Source: Pedobacter sp. (GTDB lineage Bacteria; Bacteroidota; Bacteroidia; Sphingobacteriales; Sphingobacteriaceae). From it: a stretch of DNA of 14,495 nucleotides. Both the position numbers and the translations under genes were made by a program. Shown one piece after another: positions 5,924 through 13,503 of this stretch (its first letter is position 1; every line of letters begins with the position of its first letter). Where the stretch lies: assembly GCA_004295885.1 (NCBI GenBank), contig SEDG01000062.1:1-14495 (forward strand), given 5' to 3'. The notes under the pieces were generated by a model. It had not been told where the DNA came from. It did no database searches and saw only the letters and a program-made list of their open reading frames with translations.

Positions 5924-5954
5924 ATTGCTTTTTTTGCTTTTTTAGTTAACTTTA
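5924..5954 (+). promoter_or_regulatory. Putative promoter and operator of the yaiO-like gene
   Basis: ATTG (5924-5927), a 19-bp spacer, and TAACTTTA (5947-5954) approximate TTTG-N19-TAnnTTTG. The spacer consists almost wholly of T7 (5929-5935), GC and T6 (5938-5943). The palindrome AGTTAACT (5944-5951) overlaps the -7 element. A related inverted pair AGTTAA-N6-TTAACT lies at 5901-5918. This arrangement would suit a repressor or activator, but no regulator is identified. Confidence 0.35.
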
Positions 5955-5989
5955 AAAATGTCTATATAAGACAAAAAAATAGCTAGCCG

Positions 5990-7222
5990 ATGAGATTCCG
6001 CATATCCGTTATTACATTATTACTTTTCGCGTGTAATACCCTTACTTTCGCCCAAAGTGCTGATGATCTTTTTACACAGGCACGCAAAGCCGCATTTGAC
6101 GAGTCAAACTATCCAAAAGCGATTATCTTAAGTAAAACTGCCTTGAAGGGAAGCCCAGATTATCCAGACATAAGGGTTTTTTTAGGCAGATTATATACTT
6201 GGAGTAAAAAACCAGACAGCGCTAGAGCAGAGTTTAATTATATCATTGATAAACAACCAGGTTATGAAGATGCCTATGTTGCATTAGGTAATTTAGAATT
6301 TTGGAATGACAACACCGAAAAAGCATTAACAGTAGTTGAAAAAGGCCTTAAAGCTGTTCCCAATTCTGAAACTCTTAATCTATTAAAGGCGAAACTACTG
6401 AACGATTTAAAACGATGGGAAGAAGCTGATGTGTTATTGGTTGATATCTTAAAGAAAAACCCTTCTTTAACGGAAGCTCGTTCCTTAGCGAGTAGGGTAA
6501 AAGAAAATAGCGCAAAAAATAAAGTTGGCGTTAATTATAGCTTTATCTATTTTGATAAACAGTTCGCAGATCCTTGGCATATTGCTAGTGTTGATTATAG
6601 TAGGCAAACCAAGTATGGCTCCATCGCTGGAAGAGTAAATTATGCGAATAGATTTAACAGCAGTGGGCTGCAATTTGAAATTGATGCCTATCCAAGAATT
6701 TCTAATACCTTTTATGCTTATGTAAGCGGTGGTTATGCAACGGAAGCTGGTGTATTTCCCAAATATAGAGCTGGCTTCTCTCTTTACGCCAACTTGGCGC
6801 ATAGTTTTGAAGCAGATGCTGGTTTTAGATATCTTAGATTTAGCGACAATACGTTTATTTATACAGCATCAATTGGAAAATACTATAAAAACTACTGGTT
6901 TAACCTTAGAACATATTTAACTCCATCCACCAGCAATGTTTCTCAATCATTTTCATTAAATACTAGATATTATTTTGGCGGGGCCGATGACTATTTAAGC
7001 CTAAGCTTAGGAACGGGGATCTCTCCAGATGAGCAAAATAACGTATTGATTAATGCCACTAATTACAAACTGAAATCAAATAGCGTTTCTTTAGGTCTAC
7101 GAAAATCTTTTAAAACATTTAATATTTTAACCTTGAATTTAGGTTTAGAAAACCAAGAATATTTAAAGGGCGTGAAAGGCAATCAACTTGATGCGAGTAT
7201 AGGTTACATCAGAAGATTTTAG
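5990..7222 (+). CDS. TPR-containing YaiO-family outer-membrane beta-barrel protein
   Basis: The product is 410 residues. A signal peptide (positive MRFR, hydrophobic ITLLLFACNTL, cleavage likely after TFA at residue 21) is followed by tetratricopeptide-type helical repeats at about 24-170 (ADDLFTQARKAAF, PDIRVFLGRLY, EDAYVALGNLEFW, ETLNLLKAKLL). Residues about 178-410 alternate in the way of antiparallel membrane strands with many aromatic girdle residues and end in IRRF, with a terminal aromatic as for Bam substrates. The combination is that of YaiO outer-membrane proteins, whose precise role is unproven. A periplasmic TPR plus barrel also recalls PgaA, the poly-GlcNAc porin, though PgaA is about twice as long. 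Given the opposing synthase operon, a role in polymer export or anchoring is plausible. The next gene starts 5 nt after the stop, so the two form an operon. Confidence 0.88.
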   Translation: MRFRISVITLLLFACNTLTFAQSADDLFTQARKAAFDESNYPKAIILSKTALKGSPDYPDIRVFLGRLYTWSKKPDSARAEFNYIIDKQPGYEDAYVALGNLEFWNDNTEKALTVVEKGLKAVPNSETLNLLKAKLLNDLKRWEEADVLLVDILKKNPSLTEARSLASRVKENSAKNKVGVNYSFIYFDKQFADPWHIASVDYSRQTKYGSIAGRVNYANRFNSSGLQFEIDAYPRISNTFYAYVSGGYATEAGVFPKYRAGFSLYANLAHSFEADAGFRYLRFSDNTFIYTASIGKYYKNYWFNLRTYLTPSTSNVSQSFSLNTRYYFGGADDYLSLSLGTGISPDEQNNVLINATNYKLKSNSVSLGLRKSFKTFNILTLNLGLENQEYLKGVKGNQLDASIGYIRRF

Positions 7223-7227
7223 TGATC

Positions 7228-8382
7228 ATGAAAAAAAACAAACTCGTTCTCTTTATAGCCTTTATTTTTGCTATTCCCGTACTGATGTTTATGTTCTGGT
7301 GGCTGAAACCTAAAAATAAAATGGTTGTAGCCATTATAGATAAGACGGTTTTAACAAGCGATGGCCAAGAGCATATCTCCTTAACTTGGATTTTAAATCA
7401 CGAGAGACTAACCAAAACCAATACAAAGAGATACAATATTCGGAATGACTATTTCGGCTTTTTCCCGAAGGATAACGAGAAGTTTAGACTTAAAGGTTTA
7501 GAGCGTTTTACAGATGTACAATTAAAGCAACTAAGTGATGATGCTGACATTGCCTATTTTACCGACACTTATGGCATCTACAAGAAAGAGTGGTACAATC
7601 AACATACCGATCAGCGTAGCTCGGGTATATTGTACGGTGGGTTAAGTGAAAAGGATTTAGATTTTCTAGCTTTAATGAAAGCTAAAAAAAAGCTCATCGT
7701 TACAGAGTTTAACACTATCGGTTCTCCTACTACTCAACAGAATAGAAGCCGTTTCGAAAGTATGTTTGGTATGCATTGGACGGGCTGGACAGCGAGGTAT
7801 TTTGACAGCCTTGACACCTTAAAAAATACCGAACTTCCAAAGTGGTTGGTAAAAAACTATAAAACATCCAATAATAACAAGTGGACGTTTAAACGAGCCG
7901 GTATTGCATTTGTGAGTGATCTTGATCAAGTTGTAATTTTAGAAGATGCAACCCATTTAACCAATGATATACCAATGATTGTGACAAGTAAATTTGGTAT
8001 GGAAAAGTTTGGACTACCTGAAAGGATGAAATATCCTTTTTGGTTCGATGTAATTGTACCGAACAATAAAGTCAATCAAAACATATCAAATTTCGAGATT
8101 AGCACTAATCAAAAGGGAAAAGCAGAATTAGCGAAGTATGGTATTCCCGCTAGCTTCCCAGCTGTTTTAATGCACAATGGAAACGACTATAAATTCTATT
8201 ATTTCTCTGGAGATTTCTGCGACAATCCATTATCAATGACCTCTTCATACTTTAGAGGAATTGAATTTTTTAAGTTCTTAATGTACGATACCGAAGATAA
8301 AATGGAACGCAAAAGTTTCTTCTGGAATTTTTACAGGCCATTGATGACAACCATTTTGAAAGAACAAGCCAATAAAAAATAA
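7228..8382 (+). CDS. Membrane-anchored periplasmic protein of unknown function
   Basis: The product is 384 residues. The ATG at 7228 (MKKNKLVLFIAF) is preferred to an in-frame GTG at 7222 that overlaps the previous stop. One membrane segment (about 6-26, ending in WWLKP) follows a KKNK tail, so the remainder should be periplasmic. The soluble part opens with a beta strand (MVVAIIDKTVL), then LTWILNHERL, DYFGFFP, DADIAYFTDTYGIYKKEW, KKLIVTEFNTIGSP, FGMHWTGWTARYFDSL, DVIVP and FYYFSGDFCDNP. This alternation of short hydrophobic strands with helices suggests a Rossmann-like or glutamine-amidotransferase-like fold without an evident nucleophile. I do not recognise the family. It follows the yaiO-like gene by 5 nt and ends exactly where the LtaS-like gene ends on the other strand. 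Its context points to polysaccharide assembly or modification in the periplasm. Confidence 0.9.
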   Translation: MKKNKLVLFIAFIFAIPVLMFMFWWLKPKNKMVVAIIDKTVLTSDGQEHISLTWILNHERLTKTNTKRYNIRNDYFGFFPKDNEKFRLKGLERFTDVQLKQLSDDADIAYFTDTYGIYKKEWYNQHTDQRSSGILYGGLSEKDLDFLALMKAKKKLIVTEFNTIGSPTTQQNRSRFESMFGMHWTGWTARYFDSLDTLKNTELPKWLVKNYKTSNNNKWTFKRAGIAFVSDLDQVVILEDATHLTNDIPMIVTSKFGMEKFGLPERMKYPFWFDVIVPNNKVNQNISNFEISTNQKGKAELAKYGIPASFPAVLMHNGNDYKFYYFSGDFCDNPLSMTSSYFRGIEFFKFLMYDTEDKMERKSFFWNFYRPLMTTILKEQANKK

Positions 8383-10422
8383 TTACTGTTTATTTGGCGA
8401 GTAATTTTTTATTAATGAATCTGGCCATATCTTAACACCAGTAGCTATTTTATTATTTCGCTTTTTAAAGTTTTCGAACTTGTTTTTCATTTGATTGAGA
8501 ACTCCTTCGTCTTCAATTGCTACTTCTTGCATATTATTATCAAGCTTAAACAAAGTATTTCCGTTTAAATGATATTCTCCCATAACAAAATCTAACATAT
8601 CTGTTTTGGTCTGAATCATCGGGTACTGATGTATGTTTCTAAAATTACGAGCGGTATCAAGTCCTGTTCCCATCCAGCTAGATTGAGCTGGAATTTTCGT
8701 TTTGTAATTGGTTTTTAGATAGGCTAAGATACTCGGCGCTATATCAAAATGTGTAGAGATAGATTCCATCTGAGCCGTACGTTTTAGCATGGGCGAGAAA
8801 ATTATCAAGGGCACATGGTAACGATCAATTTTATTATTCATTGGTATTTCGGGCATTCTATGGTCGCCAGTTATTACAAAAATAGTATTAGCATAATCAC
8901 TTCTTTTTTGATACTTAACAAAGAAATTTCGCAAAGCCTCATCGGTATATAAGATACTTGAATATTGCAATTTATAATTACGATAGGTTGCCTTTTTATT
9001 TTCGTCGAAATTTAGCTGGCTCATTCTTGTTTCAAACAACTTAAGATACTTCTCTTGATTATTGATTAAGAACGGATTATGTGTTGCAACCGTTAAAACC
9101 ACGCTAAGTTCAGGCTTTTGAGGCGATTGGCTTCTTGTATTTAAGAAATAATCAAATAGCTGATCATCGGCGTAACCCCAAGTAAAACCATTTTGAACAG
9201 GCAACTTTGTGTAGCCATTTGGAAAACTTGCAGCGTCTTTTATTTCATCAACAGCGTTTTTTTGCAAAAAGGTTTTCATGTTATCGAATTTCGAATCGCC
9301 GCCATAATAGAACGAAGAACGGTAATTATTATGTTTCAATAAACTGTATAACGACAAATGATCTGGCATTTTATCATTTAATTCCAAAAATCCATTTTTT
9401 GCAAATGGTAGCGAGCCCATTAATGACGGTAAAACAGCGAATGTTCTACCACCTTCGCTTAAAAAGTTTTTCCAGTATAAACTTTTGTTGGCAAGAGAAT
9501 CTATAAAAGGAGTAAAATTACCTAAGTATGCACCTTCATTTGTAAACGCCCTTCCTAGGCCTTCAACTAAAATAAAGACAATATTTGGTGACGTTTTACC
9601 AGGATTCATAAAAGGAGTTAATACATCAGCCGTTTGCTCCTTATGCAGAAAAGGATACTCGCCTTCATTAACGTATTCGAAATTTATGAGGCTTGAGTTA
9701 CCGCTTTCATAATCAGCGATGTAACTATCACTGTAAATATCTAGCTCTTCGGTTGGAGGGAAGAAATAGTCATAAGATGCTGAGAAGAAGTAATCGGACT
9801 TATTTACAACAAGGTTATTTGCAAAGTCTGATTGAAAAGCTGTACTGCCAATCGAATTTACGTTAACAAGCAACAACAAAAGTGAAATTATCGGAAATAT
9901 TAGCGCAATCTTTCCTGATACATTAATTTTTTTAGGGAAGAATTTTAAGGCAAATATTAATCCCGCTAGCAGCAACAAAAAACCCAAGATAATCCAGATG
10001 TTTAAACTTCCAGATGCACCAACAGTTTGTTTAATATCTGCAATGGAATATCCATATAAATCGCCACCTAAGGGCAATAAAGAAGCATTAAAATAATTAA
10101 TCAGTAGCAACTGGGTTATCGCCAAAAGAAAAATTAAAACATAGCTTATAACTACTGCAGCCTTTTTTGAAACAAAGTATATAATCACAAACAGCAAGTA
10201 TTCTAGCCACAACCATTTGAGCCAAAAAACGACACCTTTCAGTAGAGAAAGTCCGATAACACTGAAGATATGTTCCGGAAATTCATGTGTAAATCCATTA
10301 AATAGAATTTCGAAAACACTTAATACCAGCAAAATACCCAACCAAACTAAAAAAATTCTAGCAAATTCTTTAGTCACATTATACAGTTGTTGCAATTTAT
10401 TGTTTCTTGAATCCTTGTCCAT
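8383..10422 (-). CDS. LTA-synthase-like membrane phosphotransferase (sulfatase/alkaline phosphatase superfamily)
   Basis: The product is 679 residues. Around five or six membrane helices occupy about 20-190, and a large periplasmic alkaline-phosphatase-fold domain begins near 278 (SPNIVFILVEGLG). Residues match LtaS: metal ligand Glu287, nucleophile Thr327 in GGRTFAVLPS, His448 in ATHNPF, and Asp520-His521 in ITGDHRMPE. Enzymes of this family move glycerol-phosphate or phosphoethanolamine groups from phospholipids to glycans or lipids; Gram-negative members include OpgB (osmoregulated glucans) and EptA-type relatives. True sulfatases need a Cys or Ser maturing to formylglycine at the nucleophile position, which is Thr here, so sulfatase activity is unlikely. 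It is the last gene of the minus operon, 9 nt after the GT2 gene. The likely substrate is the polymer made by that synthase, but this is inference. Its stop abuts the opposing stop with no gap (TAATTA). Confidence 0.92.
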   Translation of the reverse strand: MDKDSRNNKLQQLYNVTKEFARIFLVWLGILLVLSVFEILFNGFTHEFPEHIFSVIGLSLLKGVVFWLKWLWLEYLLFVIIYFVSKKAAVVISYVLIFLLAITQLLLINYFNASLLPLGGDLYGYSIADIKQTVGASGSLNIWIILGFLLLLAGLIFALKFFPKKINVSGKIALIFPIISLLLLLVNVNSIGSTAFQSDFANNLVVNKSDYFFSASYDYFFPPTEELDIYSDSYIADYESGNSSLINFEYVNEGEYPFLHKEQTADVLTPFMNPGKTSPNIVFILVEGLGRAFTNEGAYLGNFTPFIDSLANKSLYWKNFLSEGGRTFAVLPSLMGSLPFAKNGFLELNDKMPDHLSLYSLLKHNNYRSSFYYGGDSKFDNMKTFLQKNAVDEIKDAASFPNGYTKLPVQNGFTWGYADDQLFDYFLNTRSQSPQKPELSVVLTVATHNPFLINNQEKYLKLFETRMSQLNFDENKKATYRNYKLQYSSILYTDEALRNFFVKYQKRSDYANTIFVITGDHRMPEIPMNNKIDRYHVPLIIFSPMLKRTAQMESISTHFDIAPSILAYLKTNYKTKIPAQSSWMGTGLDTARNFRNIHQYPMIQTKTDMLDFVMGEYHLNGNTLFKLDNNMQEVAIEDEGVLNQMKNKFENFKKRNNKIATGVKIWPDSLIKNYSPNKQ

Positions 10423-10431
10423 ATTTGCAAA

Positions 10432-11865
10432 TTAACTATTTGGTTTCTTTGGCGAAGAAAGCCCCTGCCTAGTCATTTCTCCCCATGAGTTTTTCTTTTG
10501 ATAAAGATCAATATTTCCCTTAATGGATGACCAGACAACAAACGGGTGGAAAACAAATGGTTCAATAAGTGCTGTTCCAATTAACCTTGCAATATCTCGA
10601 TACCTGCTGTATTGATTATAAGTTAACACCTCCATTAGAATAGCAAAAATAGAGTACATGATACCGAAGCTGAACACCAAGCCTAATAAGCCGAAGAAAA
10701 AATACCAATTTGTTAAGCCAAAAAGCGCAAGAACAATAAAACAAGACATTCCTACAAACTCTATAATAGGCGCTAGATATTCAAAAAAGAACCAATACGG
10801 ATAACTCAACATTCCTAACAGTCCATATTTGGGATTGAAAAACATGACTTTATGCATTCTCAGTGTTTCGATGGTTCCCCTTGCCCATCTATTTCTTTGT
10901 CTGCCTAAAATTTTAAATGATACGGGAGCTTCTGTCCAGCACAATGGGTCGGGTATAAAACTAACTTTATAAGGTTGATTAAGTTCTTCCATATATCGTC
11001 TCATTCTAACAACGAGTTCCATATCTTCCCCAACGGTATTATGATCATAGCCGCCACATTTCACAGCAATTTCTTTATCAAATGCTCCAAATGCCCCAGA
11101 AATTAATAAAAGGCCATTCAATCTGCTCCAAGCCATCCTCCCTAACAAAAATGCCCTGATATATTCAAGGGTTTGCATTCTAGGTAAAAAAGTATTTGGA
11201 AGGTTTATTTTTACCAACATTCCATCTTCAATGGTACATCCGTTTGCAATCCTTATTACACCTCCTGTGGCAATAACTCTTTTATCGGTATTCTCTAAAA
11301 ATGGTTTAGCTAGCTTAAGCAGTGCATCTTGTTCAAGTATACAATCAACATCAATACAAACAATATATTCTTTCTGTGAAATATTTATACCAACATTTAA
11401 GGCGTCGGCCTTGCCTCCATTTACTTTATCTACAACAATTAACTTGCGGTATTTTTTTGCTCTACTTTTATAAACTCCTCTAACTGGTTTGGTTGCCACT
11501 TGCTGGTTAACGAAAAAGTCACTTTTATATAAATCATAAGCAGCAATGAGTTTTTCTAGCGAATCATCTTTACTCCCATCGTTAATGATAATTACTTCTA
11601 AATTATTGTAGTGTATGGATAATAATGAACGCACATTTTCTATAACATTTGCTCCTTCATTGTATGCTGGAGCTAGAATACTCATACCAGGAGCCTGAGT
11701 GGAGCTTGCCAATGCTCTATAATCTGTAAAGCTATTCTTAAATAAATATTTTCTAATTTCTCCAATTGAATACAAACCGATAAACACATATAGGCTCAAC
11801 AATACAATTGAGTAAAGTAAAATACTATAGGTAAATATATCGACTAGGACGGATTGCCAACTCAT
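10432..11865 (-). CDS. Processive family 2 glycosyltransferase, PgaC/IcaA-like
   Basis: The product is 477 residues. An N-terminal membrane segment (about 10-34) precedes a cytosolic GT-A domain (about 58-335). It has the UDP-sugar Asp96 in INDGSKDDS, KVNGGKADALN (147-157), the metal DxD at 172-174 (DVDC), the catalytic GED (279-281) and the product-binding QRNRW (323-327). These D, DxD, ED and QxxRW motifs define processive synthases of the cellulose, hyaluronan and poly-GlcNAc group. Three to four membrane segments occupy about 345-460. Closest by motif context are poly-beta-1,6-GlcNAc synthases (PgaC/IcaA), so the polymer may be an aminosugar glycan pushed across the inner membrane. No PgaD/IcaD or PilZ domain is found nearby. 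It overlaps the HEAT gene by ATGA and has an unusually good AAAGGAGAG site before its ATG. Confidence 0.93.
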   Translation of the reverse strand: MSWQSVLVDIFTYSILLYSIVLLSLYVFIGLYSIGEIRKYLFKNSFTDYRALASSTQAPGMSILAPAYNEGANVIENVRSLLSIHYNNLEVIIINDGSKDDSLEKLIAAYDLYKSDFFVNQQVATKPVRGVYKSRAKKYRKLIVVDKVNGGKADALNVGINISQKEYIVCIDVDCILEQDALLKLAKPFLENTDKRVIATGGVIRIANGCTIEDGMLVKINLPNTFLPRMQTLEYIRAFLLGRMAWSRLNGLLLISGAFGAFDKEIAVKCGGYDHNTVGEDMELVVRMRRYMEELNQPYKVSFIPDPLCWTEAPVSFKILGRQRNRWARGTIETLRMHKVMFFNPKYGLLGMLSYPYWFFFEYLAPIIEFVGMSCFIVLALFGLTNWYFFFGLLGLVFSFGIMYSIFAILMEVLTYNQYSRYRDIARLIGTALIEPFVFHPFVVWSSIKGNIDLYQKKNSWGEMTRQGLSSPKKPNS

Positions 11866-12917
11866 ATTAACTCTCCTTTAATTTGCCTAATAATCTCATC
11901 TAATGGATATTGATCGCTTTGCGGAAGGTTTTCTACCTCTTCCAACGCTTGTGGGTTTATAGCTGCTATTGTGCGAACAAGTAATCTTTTCAATTCGTTC
12001 TCATCTTGATCTAAAAACTTTATTAAAGCAGGAATATCATCATCATAACCAATGTCTTGCAATACCTTTACAATGGCTTTCTGATTTTTTAAGGTTTCTA
12101 CGGGATACCTCTCTATCAAGATCCTCGAAGTATCATTGGTATAAATTTTTTCTAAAGTGTAAATAGCTTCTAATCGAATAGTCTCATTTGAATGAACCAA
12201 GAGCGCTGTTATTTGTGGATAAAGCTCAAACCGATGATAGTTTCTAACCAACTTAAGTGCAAAAACAATTACACTGACATTGCTGGATTCGAGCCATTTT
12301 TCAATGCCGCTAAAGTTATCTGGCGCAAGGCGAGCAAGCTCTTGTAATAATTTTATTTGTTGCCATTCAGAAATCTGATAAGTTACCACATCTAAAAACC
12401 TCAGGCCTTCAAAGCCGTACAATTTAACAATTGTAGTTTGGGCTTCCATCCTCACCAAATCATTTTTATTGTTAGTAGATCTGTAAATTTTATTTAAATG
12501 GGTTTTTTGACCCATGATGCCAAGCTCTTGAATTGCCTTTGCTTTTATATGCCAACGCCTACTTTTCAGTCTTTTAACTGCAAATTTATCTAAGCTAAGC
12601 TGGTTGTAAAGGCTTTCTAAATTAATTGCTGCAGTGCCTGAGATATTTTTTTTTGCGGATAAAAGTTCTTGGGTTAAAATAATCCTAAAATTTTCGTTAG
12701 GCAACATCTTTGCTGTTCTAGCCGTAATTGGAATTAGTTTGGCTTCATCTGCCTGTTCTAAAAAAATAGCATTCCTAATTAATATATCAGCCATATTCTT
12801 TAGTTTTTTATACCTGCGATCCTTGACTTTTTTGATGGTCAAAGTAATGAACATCACGAGCATCATCAAGAAAGTTACGCAAACAAAAAATATGATAATA
12901 ATCTCAAAAAAAATCAT
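11862..12917 (-). CDS. Membrane-anchored HEAT-repeat protein
   Basis: The product is 351 residues. A single strong membrane segment (about 6-28) is followed by a KKVKDRRYKK cluster, which by the positive-inside rule places the rest in the cytoplasm. From about residue 35 the chain is all helical. After about 110, paired amphipathic helices of roughly 30-residue spacing are visible (RRWHIKAKAIQELGIMG, NDLVRMEAQTTIVKLYG, EWQQIKLLQELARLA, SVIVFALKLVRNYHRF, ETIRLEAIYTLEKIY, QKAIVKVLQDIGYDDD, LKRLLVRTIAAI). This is a HEAT solenoid, a protein-binding scaffold rather than an enzyme. It overlaps the response regulator upstream and the glycosyltransferase downstream, both by 4-nt ATGA, pointing to coupled translation and equal amounts. 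A role as adaptor linking the receiver to the synthase is inferred. Confidence 0.9.
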   Translation of the reverse strand: MIFFEIIIIFFVCVTFLMMLVMFITLTIKKVKDRRYKKLKNMADILIRNAIFLEQADEAKLIPITARTAKMLPNENFRIILTQELLSAKKNISGTAAINLESLYNQLSLDKFAVKRLKSRRWHIKAKAIQELGIMGQKTHLNKIYRSTNNKNDLVRMEAQTTIVKLYGFEGLRFLDVVTYQISEWQQIKLLQELARLAPDNFSGIEKWLESSNVSVIVFALKLVRNYHRFELYPQITALLVHSNETIRLEAIYTLEKIYTNDTSRILIERYPVETLKNQKAIVKVLQDIGYDDDIPALIKFLDQDENELKRLLVRTIAAINPQALEEVENLPQSDQYPLDEIIRQIKGELI

Positions 12918-13285
12918 CTCGAATTCATTGCTGCAAATCTCTTAACTCTTACAGAAAGTTCGCTAGGGCTAAATGGTTTTGTGATAAAATCATCAGCACC
13001 TAACTGAAAGGCTTCCAACACAATATCTTCCTGTCCCATTCCAGACAACACTATGATAGGGATTTTTTTTCCTTTATTATTTTCTGCTAAATAACCAACT
13101 ATTTCGAGGCCAGACACATAAGGCATCATGATATCCGATATCACTAAATCTGGTGTATGTTCTTGAATTTTGCTTAAAGCATCACGTCCATCGCTTGCAG
13201 AAATAACTTCGTGCCCGTCTTTTTTCAACCTTAACTCTAAGGTTTTAAGCATTAATTCGTCATCTTCTGCAATTAATATTTTCAT
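12914..13285 (-). CDS. Receiver-only response regulator
   Basis: The product is 123 residues, a single receiver (REC) domain with nothing after it. The acidic pocket is Asp8-Asp9, the phospho-acceptor is Asp51 (LVISDIMMP), the switch Ser81 (VLSGMG) and the conserved Lys103 (ITKPFSP). All catalytic residues are present, so it should be phosphorylated. There is no DNA-binding or enzymatic output domain, so it must signal by protein contact, as CheY or Spo0F do. It is the first gene of the operon and overlaps the HEAT gene by ATGA. The kinase gene divergent from it is the obvious partner. Start ATG 13285 gives the usual MKILIAEDD opening. Confidence 0.95.
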   Translation of the reverse strand: MKILIAEDDELMLKTLELRLKKDGHEVISASDGRDALSKIQEHTPDLVISDIMMPYVSGLEIVGYLAENNKGKKIPIIVLSGMGQEDIVLEAFQLGADDFITKPFSPSELSVRVKRFAAMNSR

Positions 13286-13353
13286 AGTTAATTCGTTATT
13301 ATCAGGTTCAAATAAGGGAGAACGTTGTCTGTTACAAACAGCGTTTACTGGAA

Positions 13354-13361
13354 CAAATGTA
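13354..13361 (-). promoter_or_regulatory. -7 element (TACATTTG) for the response regulator-synthase operon
   Basis: The minus strand reads TACATTTG, an exact TAnnTTTG match, 68 bp before the response regulator ATG. Initiation would be near 13347, and the inverted repeat CTGTT-N3-AACAG (13329-13341) would then lie at the very 5' end of the mRNA. The -33 element is poor. Confidence 0.4.
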
Positions 13362-13463
13362 AGTTATCAATTTAAAACTTGTTTAGCAATTAGTTAAATT
13401 ATTTAATATTTATGATGTAAAAATTTCTTTTGAAATTAATTTATTATTTAATAATGAAAATAA

Positions 13464-13471
13464 TAGCTTTG
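13464..13471 (+). promoter_or_regulatory. -7 element (TAGCTTTG) for the sensor histidine kinase
   Basis: This is an exact TAnnTTTG match 32 bp before the ATG at 13504. The upstream 80 bp are extremely A+T-rich and could act as an UP-like region. No TTTG is seen at the proper -33 spacing. Confidence 0.42.
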
Positions 13472-13503
13472 GTGTCAGTTAATTAATCAGCATTTAGATA
13501 AAT

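Noticed and set aside
5990..6060. A lipoprotein signal in the YaiO-like protein (Cys in LLFACN)
   Set aside because: The residues before the Cys (LFA) do not fit a good lipobox, and a standard signal peptidase I site (TFA-Q) follows directly.
9207..9712. Two plus-strand open frames of 99 and 75 codons
   Set aside because: Both are antisense to the catalytic core of the LtaS-like gene and carry no start signals or family features.
8383..10422. A true sulfatase
   Set aside because: The nucleophile position holds Thr within GGRTFAVLPS, not the C/S-x-P-x-R needed for formylglycine formation, and the multi-helix membrane domain matches LtaS-like enzymes.
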